Positions 1 to 11,253 are shown, counted from the first letter of the stretch. The stretch is DNA of 64,000 nucleotides from Adiantum capillus-veneris (GCA_014529385.2 CM043952.1:149755057-149819056), one strand, 5' to 3'. The notes: generated by a model from the sequence alone, not told the origin. Program-made: numbers and translations.

Positions 1-984
1 GCTACGTGCCTTTACCATTACAGTAGCAACTTTTGGTTGCGGTATATGTTTCTCCATGAGCAGGTCAAGTAGCATTTACACGCTGCTGGAATAAATTCGA
101 ACTATCATGTTTGTAAGAATATAGTTCGCCAACCATTTCAAAATGGTAAGAATTACATATGGGAGAACATCCCTGAGAATCAAAGAGGGTTCGCTCTATT
201 GTGAACGAGGTTTGAACGTACGTTCAGAAAATGCTATGGCTAGAATCCTATCTGCCTGAGATTTTGCAAATCGCCATTGATGCTTGCAAGGTGAATCATT
301 TTTTATGATTTTGTAAGGAAGAGACGCTAATGGGCGTCGGGAAATCTCTGCTGGTGGTAATAACTCGCAGGAGGAAAAGATTGGAAGGAAGTGCCGCCGT
401 GCACAAAGAATCTTCGGATTGGAACCGTCCGCCGACGGCCCGAAACAAGAACCTTCTTTAAGGTGATCGCAAACTTTGTTTGTGAAAGAAAGACATCGAG
501 CTTAATGCTCTATGACTTTAGCATTCCCTATGTGGGAGGACACAAGAGGTTTAATACCCTCTAGACTAACAGCGCAGGATTATGCGCAAGGACAGATACC
601 TAGATTGATTTCTAGGAGGATTATTCTTCTCGGATTGAGAAGGTGGATTTGAGTTAATAGACTCTCGAATGAGGAAACGTTCAATCTGTTGGAAAGACGC
701 GAATGACGAGTTCTTCCACGGTTTGTAAGTTGAATGAATGGTGAAGGATATCCTCGAGGTACTAGAGGAAGGACATGAACTGGTAAGGTAAGTATTGAAT
801 TTTTGAATTTTTGTTTAATTTAATTTTTAAGTTCTCTTTTGAGAAAGGACTAGCTCAACTCACCATTGAGCAAGATTTGGAATCTTTCCGGATTCTCCCC
901 GGCAGTTCAGTTGGACCTCTACAGTTGAAGACAACTGTTTATAAGTGAGAGGGATGTTACCAAATTGGCTTTATCTGACAGAAA
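1..984. other. No gene recognised
   Basis: No long reading frame, RNA gene or mobile-element terminus could be recognised in this stretch on either strand. It is of ordinary complexity and probably belongs to a repeat whose left part lies outside the window. Confidence 0.4.
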
Positions 985-1107
985 AATAATTCTAAATGAA
1001 TTATTGGATTTATAAGTGAGAGGGTTTTCTCGCTTGGAACACCAAGGAAAAATAATTCTAAATGAATTATTGGAATTTTAAGTGAGGGTTTTTCTCACTG
1101 GAGACAT
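985..1107. repeat. Two-copy tandem repeat carrying a perfect hairpin
   Basis: The inverted repeat AATAATTC-TAAAT-GAATTATT (8-bp arms, 5-nt loop) occurs at 985-1005 and again at 1051-1071. Each copy is followed by a TAAGTGAGRG-type block and a TTTTCTC stretch, so the whole is a tandem repeat of about 66 bp with two clear copies. A third partial block lies just upstream, near 940-950. No coding function is seen. Confidence 0.6.
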
Positions 1108-1139
1108 CCGAGTACAGAATATTCCAAGTGAGTCATTCA

Positions 1140-1400
1140 AAGTAATGACGGGAGCACTGAGAACGGGAATATCTGTAAGGCCACCAAGAACGGGTACTTC
1201 TGATGCGTCACATCGAATGGGTGACAGGGAGCATCGGAAAGAAGTATCCGACCATCCGGGAACGGACATCTCTGATGCGTCATAGGATGGGTGACATAGA
1301 GCATCGTGAAGGAGATTGTACCGTAAGTTCGGTAGGAAAGGACTAGGTGATGGGTATTCCTCATGCGTCACAAGGTGGGTGACGGGTGCATTGGGAAGGG
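1140..1400. repeat. Diverged tandem repeat around GCGTCA...GGGTGAC
   Basis: The pair GCGTCA and GGGTGAC, separated by about 8 bases, recurs from 1204, 1277 and 1365. The starts are 73 and 88 bp apart, with similar but diverged flanks such as GGAGCATCG. The reading frames here exist on both strands only because the repeat lacks stops. I do not regard them as genes. Confidence 0.5.
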
Positions 1401-2794
1401 AATATCCATAGTCGGGAGGAAATTCCGAACTATGTTAGAATTGTGCACAAGGAAAAAGCAAGCACTTGAATGAAGATGGGTTCAGAGGAAACTTTGAAGA
1501 AAAATAGATGCTTTTTGAGAAAGCGGGATTGCTTTTCGGAAAAGCAGATGCTTTCCCGCGAGGAAGTCTACGTCTGCATTGCAACTGTGCATGTTATTGC
1601 ATCCAGGGACGCCTGGGAAGTGCTGTGAAAGCATTGTTTTTAACTTATAAGGTTTTATTGAGTTTTTGGGCAGGTTCATGCTATTTTTAAAATACGTCGG
1701 CCGCCCACTTAATAAGTGGGCAGCCATCTGATAAATAAGGCAACAGATTAGCAAGCGTTTTCTCTCTCTCTTTTTCTGGCAGAACAGAAAAAAAAAAAAA
1801 ACGGCCGCAATCTCTACGCGAGCAGCTATTCGTGCCCGTGGCTAGGAGCTATAAAAGCATCACATGCCCTCACTCAGAGAGGAGGACCAATCTTTGCAAG
1901 GAGGAGATGCTACTGCAGATTTCAGCCGTAAAGAAGACGTTGCCGGTGATGCCCATGGCTGCCCCAAGTGTACCAGATGTCGCCAAGACCCAGTGCGCGA
2001 GTTCCCTCGCGAAGAAGTGCCTACGAAGCGTGTTTCCATCGCGACAAGTTGCTGTTTTTCTCTGTTTTCAGCACATAAACGTCGTAGACGGGGCTGATTT
2101 ACGAGAAGGAACCCGAGAACACACCTCTTTTGTGTGTAGGATTGGAAGAGAGGATTTTCTATGGAGAGATCTCTTCCGAGGAATTGCTTTTTCGAGAACC
2201 GAGTTGCGTTTCGAGCGTCGAGACTTTGAAGGTAACGATTTTCATGTTCTGATCTTTGAGTATTTGATTGCAGGTGTACTTCCTCTTCGTGAGGGAGTAG
2301 GAGCAGAGGAAGGCATGAGCCTCTGCAGGAGAAAAGCACTCTGAGGAACTAGAGCCAGATCAGCCCAAGGGTTTCGTACCCGAGTTTGGGAAGTAGATCC
2401 ACAGATCGGAGAGAGGTAGTCTCTCAAGTTGTGATCCGGAAGTTGGGATTCCCAAGTAAGGACTTTGTGTCCGGGAAAGCAGAGTTGTTCTGCGGGAAGA
2501 GGACTCTGGAAAGAAGAGTTGCAGGGATGCCATGCCCTGAGTCTGGAAGGTGAGATCCAGAGGCGAGAACCTTGATTCTCGAGGAATGGGAATAAGGAAC
2601 AGAAGTTCCTTGGAATAGGGTTTTGCCCTAGGAATCGGAAGCTGAGGCTTCCCGGAACCATCGAGTCTTATTCTAGAACGAACGTGGTAATACGTTCAGT
2701 TCAAGTGCTTGTATAGACTTCTCCTCAGTAATAAAGATACTATTACGGGGGGGGGGACCAGCCCATCTTTTGGTCCCTAGTACTGTGTCGATCT
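1401..2794. other. No supported gene
   Basis: A frame of 170 codons (1832-2344, plus) and overlapping frames on the other strand are open, but their products show no recognisable domain and look like chance frames in a moderately GC-rich stretch. The only distinctive local feature is a run of ten G at 2747-2756. Confidence 0.4.
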
Positions 2795-2833
<39 letters not shown>

Positions 2834-2834
2834 C
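2795..2834. repeat. Compound (CT)n(TA)n microsatellite
   Basis: A run of CT dinucleotides passes directly into a run of TA dinucleotides. Confidence 0.95.
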
Positions 2835-4364
2835 CTCTGGCTTCAATATTAAGTGATAAATTTTATTTATCCGAGTATATTTTATATTGTTATGCGCTCT
2901 CGTTTGTGACAGAAGGTACTTTTGTTGACTGCATTAAGAGAATGCATCAAAACTGAGGATAAAAGCATAAACTATTGGTCTCTAGATCACTTCCTAACTC
3001 TCAAGTGCTCCACGCTCGAGGAAAGAGTCGAAAACCAGCACCTCCCGCCACATACCACATGCCAGACTCTCCAATCTGCTATGGAAGTCCAAAGAATGAC
3101 AACTGGAGAAAACAATTGTCCGATGACAAAGAACCAAAGAACTACACGAACCACCATATATATCATGATGAATTGCAAACTATATCTCCAGGAACTTCAT
3201 CGTAATTGAGAGTGAAATTTGCAATTGATCCACATCTGTCTGAAACACATCCTGAGAGGATATCATCCCACTCTCAAAGTGAGTCGAGATCATACCTCCA
3301 ATAGAAAGGAACAAAAGCCAATATTGAGACTGCAAAGAATATGACAAGATCGAGAGACCCTAGACCCAAGCTCTGCAAGAGAAGAACAAGGTGCCACCAA
3401 ATAGACTGTCAATCAAGTAAGCTACACATGGAACAACTAGAACTGAAAGGAAGAAGTCCGCTAACTCCCATGCGAAAATTAACTCCCAAGCTGGCTCGAC
3501 ATCCCCCTTTGAAGGGAGAAAACTTAAGACCGTGGATAACTCCCACACCTCTCCAACTGTCTCTGTCTGTGTAATTGGATCACCTGAGGTAGGTGAATCC
3601 GAAAGAAATATACCTATAGAACGTGGGACAAATCTCGAAGAATCAAGAAGAACATCTCCCCACTTTGAAGAATGCCATGGTTAACTGTAATCAAGTTCTA
3701 GTCCGAGAAGGACCACTAACCACCTGTACGAAACAACATGCCAGTCTAAGGATAAGGGAAGTAGGTGTGTCCTAAATGGTGGTCTCCAGGGACCAATCTA
3801 GTAGACAAGGCACAGAAACTACTGCTTGGATGCCTTGGGAAGAGCAACCGTCACACCACAAATCCTAAAGACAAAGCCACAACCGAAGTGGCTCAAAAAA
3901 GCCATCCGCCAAGGTACTAACTGCATTGTGGGCTAAAAACACACCATCCAAAGTCACAAGAAATGGGCAAGGAAACCAAGAACTAGGAGTCACCATGCAT
4001 GGCACCCTGCTGAATGGAGCATCGGTAGTCGACTGAAGATAATAACCTCCCTTTGAAAGAGAAGTATATACATTGAGGTAACAAACTAACTCAACCCCAC
4101 GTCTGAACAGAGCAAACATTGACACTGAAAGCTCTAGAGCTAAAGACACCGCGAATGCTATAAATAGTCTGCGTTCTAATGAGCATATGAAAATGAGTCG
4201 CATTACTTCATTATCAAGACGTAGTGAGCCAGTTCATTGAGACGACGTAGATGATTCAAATACTTTCTCACATCTCTTCGATACAGATACAATAACGATT
4301 GTAGCAATCTCCTCTAGTACCCACTCGTATGTCGGAACCCGCAGCGGATTTTCCGGTGCACATT
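2835..4364. other. No supported gene
   Basis: Short open frames occur (for example 2922-3209 plus and 3865-4203 minus), but none has a recognisable domain, start context or neighbour. It may be old repeat sequence. I see no terminal repeats, primer site or coding remnant that I can name. Confidence 0.4.
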
Positions 4365-4475
4365 GCGGAGCCTGCCGTACTGCCACATCAGCATTTTTGA
4401 CGCATATTCCGGGACTGCCTGCCAGAGAGAGTGTGTATCTGTTGTGTCAGTATGCCACGTCACCAGTTTGTGACA
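4365..4475 (-). mobile_element. Element A: truncated 3' LTR end (minus strand)
   Basis: The sequence ends in TTTGTGACA immediately beside a polypurine tract, as the start of a 3' LTR does when read on the minus strand. It shares the TGCCACGTCACC block and a similar context with the right-hand LTR of element A (15131 region). The remainder of this LTR is not recognisable farther left, so it is truncated or belongs to a related subfamily. Confidence 0.4.
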
Positions 4476-4487
4476 TACCCCCCTCTT
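4476..4487 (-). other. Element A: polypurine tract
   Basis: On the minus strand this reads AAGAGGGGGGTA, directly before the putative LTR start TGTCACAAAC. That is the expected place for the plus-strand DNA primer of an LTR retrotransposon. Confidence 0.55.
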
Positions 4488-5010
4488 GAAAGCATTGTAA
4501 TCGCCCTCGATTACGCCTGTAAAACAGACAAAGGCCATAAACTGTCGTAGCAGACACTAACTGTTAGTACTGACGCACTAGGAACACACACCTAGCACAT
4601 GTACCAATCGACAGTGACATCACAGGACATCACTTGACATCACACAACACATGACAAATCACGTTCAAAATTCATTCGGTTCTTAGACCATGATCAATCG
4701 GAAACGTATTTAGCAATCGCATCTAGATCCACTTTGGACCTCATAGATGTTCGATTAGCTAATCCTTATTGCAATCATGTCCATCGAGATCTTTCAGACC
4801 GAAATGCTACAGTCATTTCGTCTATCAGTTCCTGCACTTAGACAAGTCAAGAACAAATCAGTATCATATTATTGGGAATTTCAGTTCATAAAGCCATACA
4901 GCAAAATACTGTCAGCTCACAATATCCCTGAAACTCAAAAGAGACATCAGTGACTTTAGTATCAAAAAATCGGGGCAATCTGTTGACAAAGGAGTGGAGG
5001 GACTCCCCTC
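4482..5010 (-). repeat. 3'-untranslated repeat of element A, outer copy
   Basis: This stretch of about 530 bp is repeated at 5445-5930 in the same orientation, with many substitutions and small gaps. Shared blocks include CTTGAAAGCATTGTAAT, GATTACGCCTG, CACATGTACCAATCGACAGT and ACATCAGTGACTTTAGTATC. The inner copy continues into the integrase gene, so this sequence is the region downstream of pol in this family. Confidence 0.75.
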
Positions 5011-5040
5011 TTGTGCATACCCGCTACACCAAATTCCGCT

Positions 5041-5444
5041 CGGGGTTCAATTTTCAGCAGTCAAGCATCGCAGTAGAACCCCCGAACCTCGCAGATCTCA
5101 CCTTCCCGCAGCAGTTCCTCGCCGTACGGTTAGATCCAACAAGGTTTGCAAATTCAGCCCGGAAAACGCAGATTTCAGCATCTGCGTTTTCAGCGCGTCA
5201 TTGTTGCATCGTCGTCATCGACATCGTCACCGACATAGAGTCAGAATTCAGCAGATAAAGATTTGCAGATTTCAGCCCTTCGCATTTTCAGATTTCAGCC
5301 TGTCTCTTCGTCGTACTCATCGTCGACATCGTCGGCGAGTCCACGCATCGTAGAGATTTGTGCAATCATAACTAGACCGCTCTCGCCATACAGAGTGGGG
5401 CCTTCGGAGGAGGGTTTGACAACATTCTGGTGTCGTATTCTCTT
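5041..5444 (+). mobile_element. LTR fragment related to element B
   Basis: It shares with the LTRs of element B (8097-9296 and 11266-12468) the TTTCAGCC motifs, a GTCATCGTCGACAT-like block, GTGCAATCATAA, GAGTGGGGCCTTCGGAGGAG and CTGGTGTCGTAT, in the same order and orientation. It lies between the two copies of the element A 3' region. It stops abruptly on both sides and no target duplication was seen, so it may be a recombination product or a truncated solo LTR. Confidence 0.65.
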
Positions 5445-5930
5445 CTCTTGAAAGCATTGTAATTGCCCTCGATTACGCCTGCAAAACAGACAGAGGCCAT
5501 AAACCGTCTTCGGAGACACTGACTGTTAGTACCTACGCACTAGGAACACACATCTAGCACATGTACCAATCGACAGTCACATCACACAGCATCACAGGAC
5601 ATCACATGACATTCAACATTCATTCGGATCGTAGACCTCCAGTGGGGACCTCATCGATGCCCGATTGACTAACCCCTATTGCAACCATGTCTATTCGAGA
5701 TCAAGTAGACCAAAATGCTACAGTCATTTCGTCTAACAGTTCCTGCACTTAAAAAGAAGTCAAGAACAAATCAGTTTCATATTCAGGAATTCCGTTTTAT
5801 AAAGTCATACAACAGAATACTGTCAACTCTCAGTATCCCTAAAGCTAAAAGAGACATCAGTGACTTTAGTATCAAAATCGAGGCAGCAGTTGACAAAGGA
5901 GCGGAGTAACTCCCCTCTTGTGCATCCCAC
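5445..5930 (-). repeat. 3'-untranslated repeat of element A, inner copy
   Basis: This is the second copy of the 4482-5010 repeat. It is contiguous with the end of the integrase gene (stop near 6003), which identifies the unit as the non-coding region after pol on the minus strand. Confidence 0.75.
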
Positions 5931-6002
5931 TGCACCAGATCTCTGGCCAAGCTGAATTCTGGGTTCCACTGAAGTAGACTATGCTAAACCAAAAGTTTCG
6001 AG

Positions 6003-7349
6003 CTAAAGTTTCACAATCTGAGGAGTATCTGCTAGGTCCTCCTCCTCCATCCACTTCGCATCCAATGCAGGATAGTTCTTGAACTTAACCAAGAACCGCC
6101 TTCGGACTTTACCTTTATTCTTTGTATCCTTATGTGCCAACATCTGTTCAGGAACAAGGATCTCCTCGTTTTCTTCCACTTCGGGTTGCTCATCAAGCTC
6201 CCCATCATCAGGCATATCACCTTTAAAAGGTTTCAAGAGACTCACATGGAATGCATTTTGAATCCTCCAAGTGTCAGGCAATTTCAGTCGAAAGGAGACA
6301 TCATTGATCTTTTCAGAGATCTGGAAAGGTCCGTAGTATCGCATACTAAGCTTTGGAAAAAGCATCTCCTTTCCCTTTTTCTTTCTCAGGCGTGCCTTCT
6401 CAAAACGTAAGAGCACCCAATCATCCTCCTTCAATTTCAAATCGCGACGATGGCGATCCGCTGCCTTCTTCTGTCGTTCTTGAGATTTCTGCAAAGCCTC
6501 GTGGACCTTGGCAAAAGCCGTGTCTAAGTCGCGCGTATACCCATCAGCTTCAAAAATCTTATCTTTCGAGCTTAGGAAGGGTGGAACCTTCGCAGCACCT
6601 TCAACAATCTCAAATGGCACCTTCCCCGTCGAAGAGTATATCGTGTTAATGTAGGCAAATTCCACCAAAGGTAGATATTTTTCCCATTGAGTCTTCTGAT
6701 CCGAGATATAAGACTTCAATAAATCTAAAACCACTAAATTGGCAATCTCAGATTGCCCGTTAGTCTGCGGGTGGAACGATGACGAGAACTGCAACCACGT
6801 GCCAATGTTCTCCCAAATTGCCTTCCAAAACAAACTCACAAATCTGGGGTCCCTGTCGAAGACAATCGTCTCAGGCATGCCATGTAATCTGAAGATCTGG
6901 GCCACAAACAGTCTCGCTTAGTGATCCGGCTTGACTGTTTTCTTCACTGGAATGAAATGAGCCTGGTTGCTAAATCTGTCAATAACAGTCCAGATACCAT
7001 CGTGACCACTCTGTATTCTCGAGAGATCAAAAATGAAATCCATTGCAATACATTCCCAGGGGCGGGTGGGTATGGGCAAAGGCTGTAACAATCCCTGTGC
7101 TTTATGCCTGTCAAACTTGACCTTCTGGCATACCAAGCAACTGCGCACAAACTCTTCCACATCCTTCTTGAATCTCGGCCAAAAGAAGTATGTCTCTACC
7201 CCTTTCATGGTGGTAGCGATGCCGCGGTGACCCGTAAAAGGTGGACAGTGATAACCTTTTCCCTCAAAGACTGTGTAACGCACAACATGGTTTTTCTCAT
7301 CAAGTAGCCATCCCGAATGGAATATCCCGCTATTGTCTCTCCATCCCAT
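6003..7349 (-). pseudogene. Element A integrase with chromodomain (broken)
   Basis: This is the integrase of a Ty3/gypsy chromovirus; such enzymes insert the DNA copy, and the chromodomain directs them to chromatin. The H2C2 zinc-binding region (CLVCQKVK near 7120) is followed by the core with DFIFDLSRIQ, a second acidic motif FDRDPRF and HPQTNGQSEI. The tail contains RRRFLVKFKNYP and WMEEEDLAD, a typical chromodomain. The frame is open except for a TAA at about 6920 between the first catalytic region and AQIFRLHG. A frameshift near 7300 separates it from the RNase H frame. The polyprotein ends at about 6003. Confidence 0.9.
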
Positions 7350-7950
7350 ATCTGTGTGAAAACGTCTGCAAAATCTATATCTGTGGCATACTGGTCGACC
7401 ATATCCTCGAAGCTCCTATGATGTATCGCGGGAATAGCCAGAACCAACGGCTTCCGCGACAAAGCATCTGCCACCACATTCTTTTGCCCCTGTACATGGG
7501 CAATCTGGAAGTGAAACTGTGACAAGATGTTCGCCCACCGCATCTGTTTTTCCGATAGCTGCTTCTGTGACAAGAAGTAGCGCAAACTCTGATGGTCTGT
7601 GAAGACAATGAAATCCGCCCCGAGTAGGTAATGTCGCCACTGAGTAAGAGCATGGATAACCGCCAAAAGATCTTTCTCATAAATCTGTGCTGTCATTTCA
7701 AGCCTTGAGAACAATCGGCTCTCGTAAGCAATGACATGGCCTTCTTGCATTAAGACCGCACCCGGACTACGACCACAAGCATCACAATATACTTCAAAAG
7801 ACTTCTGCAAGTCCAGCAAAGTCAAAACTGGTCCTGTAGTCAATTTCTCTTTCAATGTCTGAAAGGCAGTCACCTCTGCGGTTCCCCACGAGACAAGGAC
7901 TCCTTTCTGTGTCAAGATATGCAAAGGGGAAGCAACCTCTGCAAATTTTG
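7300..7950 (-). pseudogene. Element A: RT connection region and RNase H
   Basis: The frame begins with the connection region typical of the end of gypsy reverse transcriptases (HILTQKGVLVSW) and continues into RNase H: VYCDACGRSPGAVL, YEKDLLAVIHAL, FTDHQSLRYF and VADALSRKP hold the expected acidic residues. Upstream, the palm and fingers with YxDD are absent; within a few codons the sequence becomes protease C-terminal sequence in another frame. RNase H by itself looks intact, but with the RT deleted the polyprotein is non-functional. Confidence 0.88.
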
Positions 7951-8096
7951 CCCTTCTCTAAAGTCATTGTCGCTTTCCTCGCCCGATAGTCGACCACGGC
8001 GTTGTTCTTGTGGTACCAGGGAATTCCCAAGAGAACATCACAACCTTCCAAAGGCATTATGTAAAAGTCCTCATGCCCCAAATACCCCTGACAATG
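7950..8096 (-). pseudogene. Element A protease, C-terminal half
   Basis: Read on the minus strand, the stretch encodes YLGHEDFYIMPLEG and DVLLGIPWY, the second half of a retropepsin with its characteristic D-[IV]-LLG-x-x-W motif. It is separated from its N-terminal half (12469-12740) by element B. The reading frame continues across the insertion point when the element and one copy of CAATG are disregarded. Confidence 0.8.
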
Positions 8097-9296
8097 TGTC
8101 ACGTGACACATCCAACCCTATGTGTCCATGGACAAGCTACGGCATGATCAGGGTTCAGTCAGTCCAGTCAGTCTAGATTAGAAGTGATCTGGCACTTTTG
8201 TGAGTCTATTCGTAGACCGTGCATGCCCAGTTACTTAGTGTAGATGCATATTCTTTGGTTGCATACGGTATGATCATAAGCATTCCCACTAGAATCCATC
8301 AAAATCCTTCAGGGAAATTTTCCAGTGCATTTAGCCTATTTTACCTATTTTTGACATTTTTTACTTATTATTTTTAAGTGACTTTTGTTGGAAAGTAGGT
8401 AGGGCAATTTTGCTAAGTTTGTACATAAGCAAACTAGAGCTAGCACTATTTGGTAGAAGAGGCAACAGGAGCCAAGCTCAGCAAGCAACTTCTCAACAGG
8501 ACCTTGGTGGTTTTCCCTCCAAGAAAAGACCCCATTGCATAGCGTTTCCTCCAACAAGAGTCCATCGCCATCCACGAGCATTGCCTGGCGTTTTTGGCAT
8601 CAGCAGGTCCTCGCCGTAGTCAAACCATCAGATAGTGTTTTTGCAAAGCACCCTCAGCATGGCGTTTTGCATCAAATTTGCATCGCCAATAGAACCCAAC
8701 ACCTAGCGTTTTTGGAAAGACCAGCAAGCTGGCGTTTTTGGAGACCCCATCAGCCCTCGAAGAGTAGCAGATTCAGCCCGGAAGACCATCAGTTTTCAGC
8801 CTTTAGGAACCTCTGTTTTCAGCCCTAAACCTGCAGATTTTCAGCGACAAAGACCCACAGAAACAGCCCCCAAGTCAGCGTTTTTGGATTGTCACAGATT
8901 TCAGCCCATAGCGTTTTTGGACAGCAGTAGAAAGATTGCAGTTTTCAGCCCTTAGGTCGACTTCGTCATCGTCGACATAGCCTAGACTTGCATCAGTCTC
9001 ATGCATACCATTTGTACCAGATTGTGCAATCATAAGTAGACCACTCTCGCCGACGAGAGTGGGGCCTTCGGAGGAGGGTTTTACAACGTCTCTGGTGTCG
9101 TATCTCTCTTCTCTCTCTCTATCTCTCAGATTCATTCACTTGCACGCACAGTGTCCATTCACTTTGTTTGTGATCATAGCATTCTCTCATTAAGAACGGA
9201 AGGCTCTCCCTTCCATAAGAACAAAAGGAACCTTGAGCACAGTTCGGAGCACTCATCTTGAGCAAAGCGCAAACATTCATTCCGCTGCACCTAACA
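8097..9296 (+). mobile_element. Element B 5' LTR
   Basis: The LTR starts at TGTCACGTGACACATCC and ends CTAACA just before the primer site. Its distal half carries many copies of a GCGTTTTTGG motif and of TTTCAGCCC. The 3' end contains a CT-rich stretch (about 9102-9130). The pair to this LTR is at 11266-12468. Confidence 0.95.
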
Positions 9297-9297
9297 T

Positions 9298-9309
9298 TGG
9301 TATCAGAGC
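9298..9309 (+). other. Element B primer binding site (tRNA-iMet)
   Basis: TGGTATCAGAGC lies one base after the LTR and is complementary to the 3' end of plant initiator methionine tRNA, the usual primer for minus-strand DNA synthesis. Confidence 0.95.
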
Positions 9310-9746
9310 TTTGGCAGTGTTCTGTATCACTCAAGGAAAGAACCACAAGAATCACAAGAATTTTTTTTGCTTGTTGCGGTCGCACGAACCCAAGTTCGCT
9401 TGGGCGTGTCGATTCCTAATCGTGTTTTTAAAGAGTGACAGGAATCCCAAGAAAGAAGGGCTTGTCCAGCCTCCCCTTGTGTCTCGTTTCACTCATTAAG
9501 AGCGGACCGTGCACTTAGCGGCTGGCCAATCGACGTGAGGTGGGAAAAAGCAACCTTGGTGTGAGCGCAAGGCCGTAAAGGGGTGCGCCCGCGGAAAAGA
9601 GCAGAACTCGGGTGAAGAGAAGATCCTTCTCAAACACGGTTTGCAAGCAAAAGAAAACCTCAAGAACCTCAAGAATCCAAGAACCCAAGAACCCAAGTTC
9701 CTCGTGAACTTAAGAACCCAAGACCACAAGAACCCACGACTTCAGA
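9310..9746 (+). other. Element B untranslated leader
   Basis: The leader between primer site and ORF has no gene. Its last 110 bases are a run of short repeats built on AAGAACCCAAG / CAAGAACC. In this class of elements the leader normally carries the packaging signal, which cannot be located from sequence alone. Confidence 0.6.
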
Positions 9747-10961
9747 ATGGTCATCACTCGAAGCAGAATGGATACTTCGCTTGGAGGTGATGAGCATGAG
9801 AGAGGCGAAGAAGAATTTTCCCCACAAGGAGGTATTTCCGACCCTCCCCCTTCCCCATCTACGTCAAGGATTGCACTAACTCCTATGGAGGCTTTGAAGC
9901 AGTTGTTTATGGAAAGGAAGTTAGAACGCGAAGCAAGAAATGCAAAAAGAAAAGCAGAAATGGATCGCAGAAATGCAAAAAGAATGGCAGAAATGGAACG
10001 CAGACACGCAGAAAGAAGAGCAAAAAGAGAAGCAGAATGAGAAGCAGCAAGGAAGGAAGCCAAAGCAATACAAGAACAGAGCGACCAACAAAACAAAGAC
10101 TTCTGGCGACTCTATTCTCAAGTTCAGGCACAGATGCAAGAGATTTGGGGAAAGGAGACTCTCTCGGTCTCTTCTTCTCCAAAGCATCACACACAGGATT
10201 TGCATGATTGTGAGAAGCATGATGATTTGAATGACAATGATAAGCATGATGATTTGAATGATAATGATGAGCATGATGATTTGCATGATCAAGATGTGAT
10301 TTCTCACGAGCATGATGATTTACATGAAGAAGATGTGATTGTTCACAAGGATGATGTGTTTGTTGATGCTTTTTCTAGCGAAGCTAACCTCATTGCAGAT
10401 TCGATCAATCACGAAGGATCGATCTTGGCTCTTGAGCCTAGGTCCAAAGAACCCCTTCAGGAAGAACCGATCTTGGCTCTCGCGCCTAGGTCCAAAGAAC
10501 CCTCACAGGAAGTACTATGTGTTCGCATGATTAGTCAGCACACATTGTTCGACTGTTTCATTTGTGATCGTTTCTTGTATTTTAGTCAGCGTCTTTATGT
10601 GATCCCTTTTCCTAGGCATGACATATTGTACGTTGAGCACGTTTCACTCATGAATGAGCACGGATGTATGCGGATTGTTCATGAAAAGTTGAAAAGTATG
10701 CATTCACGGAGGTCACCTTTCCTGTCTCTTCCTTGGCATGATACATTCGTAGAACGAGCACATGACAGTATGAGCACCAAGCATGGGCATTTCCGTTGTG
10801 AATTGCCACAGTTGATTGCTCCAGATCAAAAGAGAAAGATTCGATCTCATTGTTTGTGTGTGTGTGGTGAACGGTTTGGCATTCCGTCTATTTGTTCATC
10901 TACATTGCATGCACAGTCTTTGAGGAAGACAAGATTTTTCCACTCGCTTTACATGGAATAG
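9747..10961 (+). pseudogene. Element B gag-like frame, one internal TGA
   Basis: The start MVITRSRMDTS resembles the N-terminus of plant gypsy Gag proteins. The frame runs 404 codons but has one in-frame TGA at 10038-10040. The second part continues in the same frame, so this is a single disabled stop or a read-through site. Residues about 50-130 are an Arg/Lys/Glu-rich probable coiled coil. After that comes an acidic tract of HDDLNDND-type repeats (about 10219-10345), then a duplicated LAL-PRSKEP segment and a Cys/His-containing C-terminus. No zinc knuckle, protease or capsid-like domain was recognised, so Gag is an inference from the position. Confidence 0.6.
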
Positions 10962-11253
10962 GTATGTTCATGGTTTTGTGTTGGAAATGGTTTCAGGAAT
11001 TTTCAGCCATGGAGATTCTTGAAGAAGAAAGAAGCATGACTCTCGATGAAGTTGAAGCATTGAAGGAGCCACAGAAGACTTTGTGTCGCTTTCGACGCGG
11101 CCCAAAGAAGCAAGCGTTGCAGACCTTTATGAAGTTCAAGTACCGCACGACCCACACATCAGAGTGGGCCGGCGAAGAGTCCCTTCCAAGATTCCCGATG
11201 CTATTGGCGATCTCCCTCGACGCCATACAGTTCGGTACCAGTATCTCACTTTG
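10962..11253 (+). other. Element B: region between ORF and polypurine tract
   Basis: No gene is supported. A frame at 11083-11265 encodes an arginine-rich peptide and may be the remnant of a polyprotein tail, but I cannot assign it. Confidence 0.4.

Noticed and set aside
1832-2344. Open frame of 170 codons
   Set aside because: No recognisable domain, overlapping frames open on both strands, no start context or relatives in the window.
4994-5353. Arg/His-rich frame of 119 codons
   Set aside because: Lies in a TCGTC-rich LTR fragment related to element B; the same region is non-coding in intact LTR copies.
8535-8828. Frame of 97 codons conserved in both LTRs of element B
   Set aside because: It follows from the repeated GCGTTTTTGG and TTTCAGCC words in the LTR. 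Conservation reflects the recent common origin of the two LTRs and not coding.
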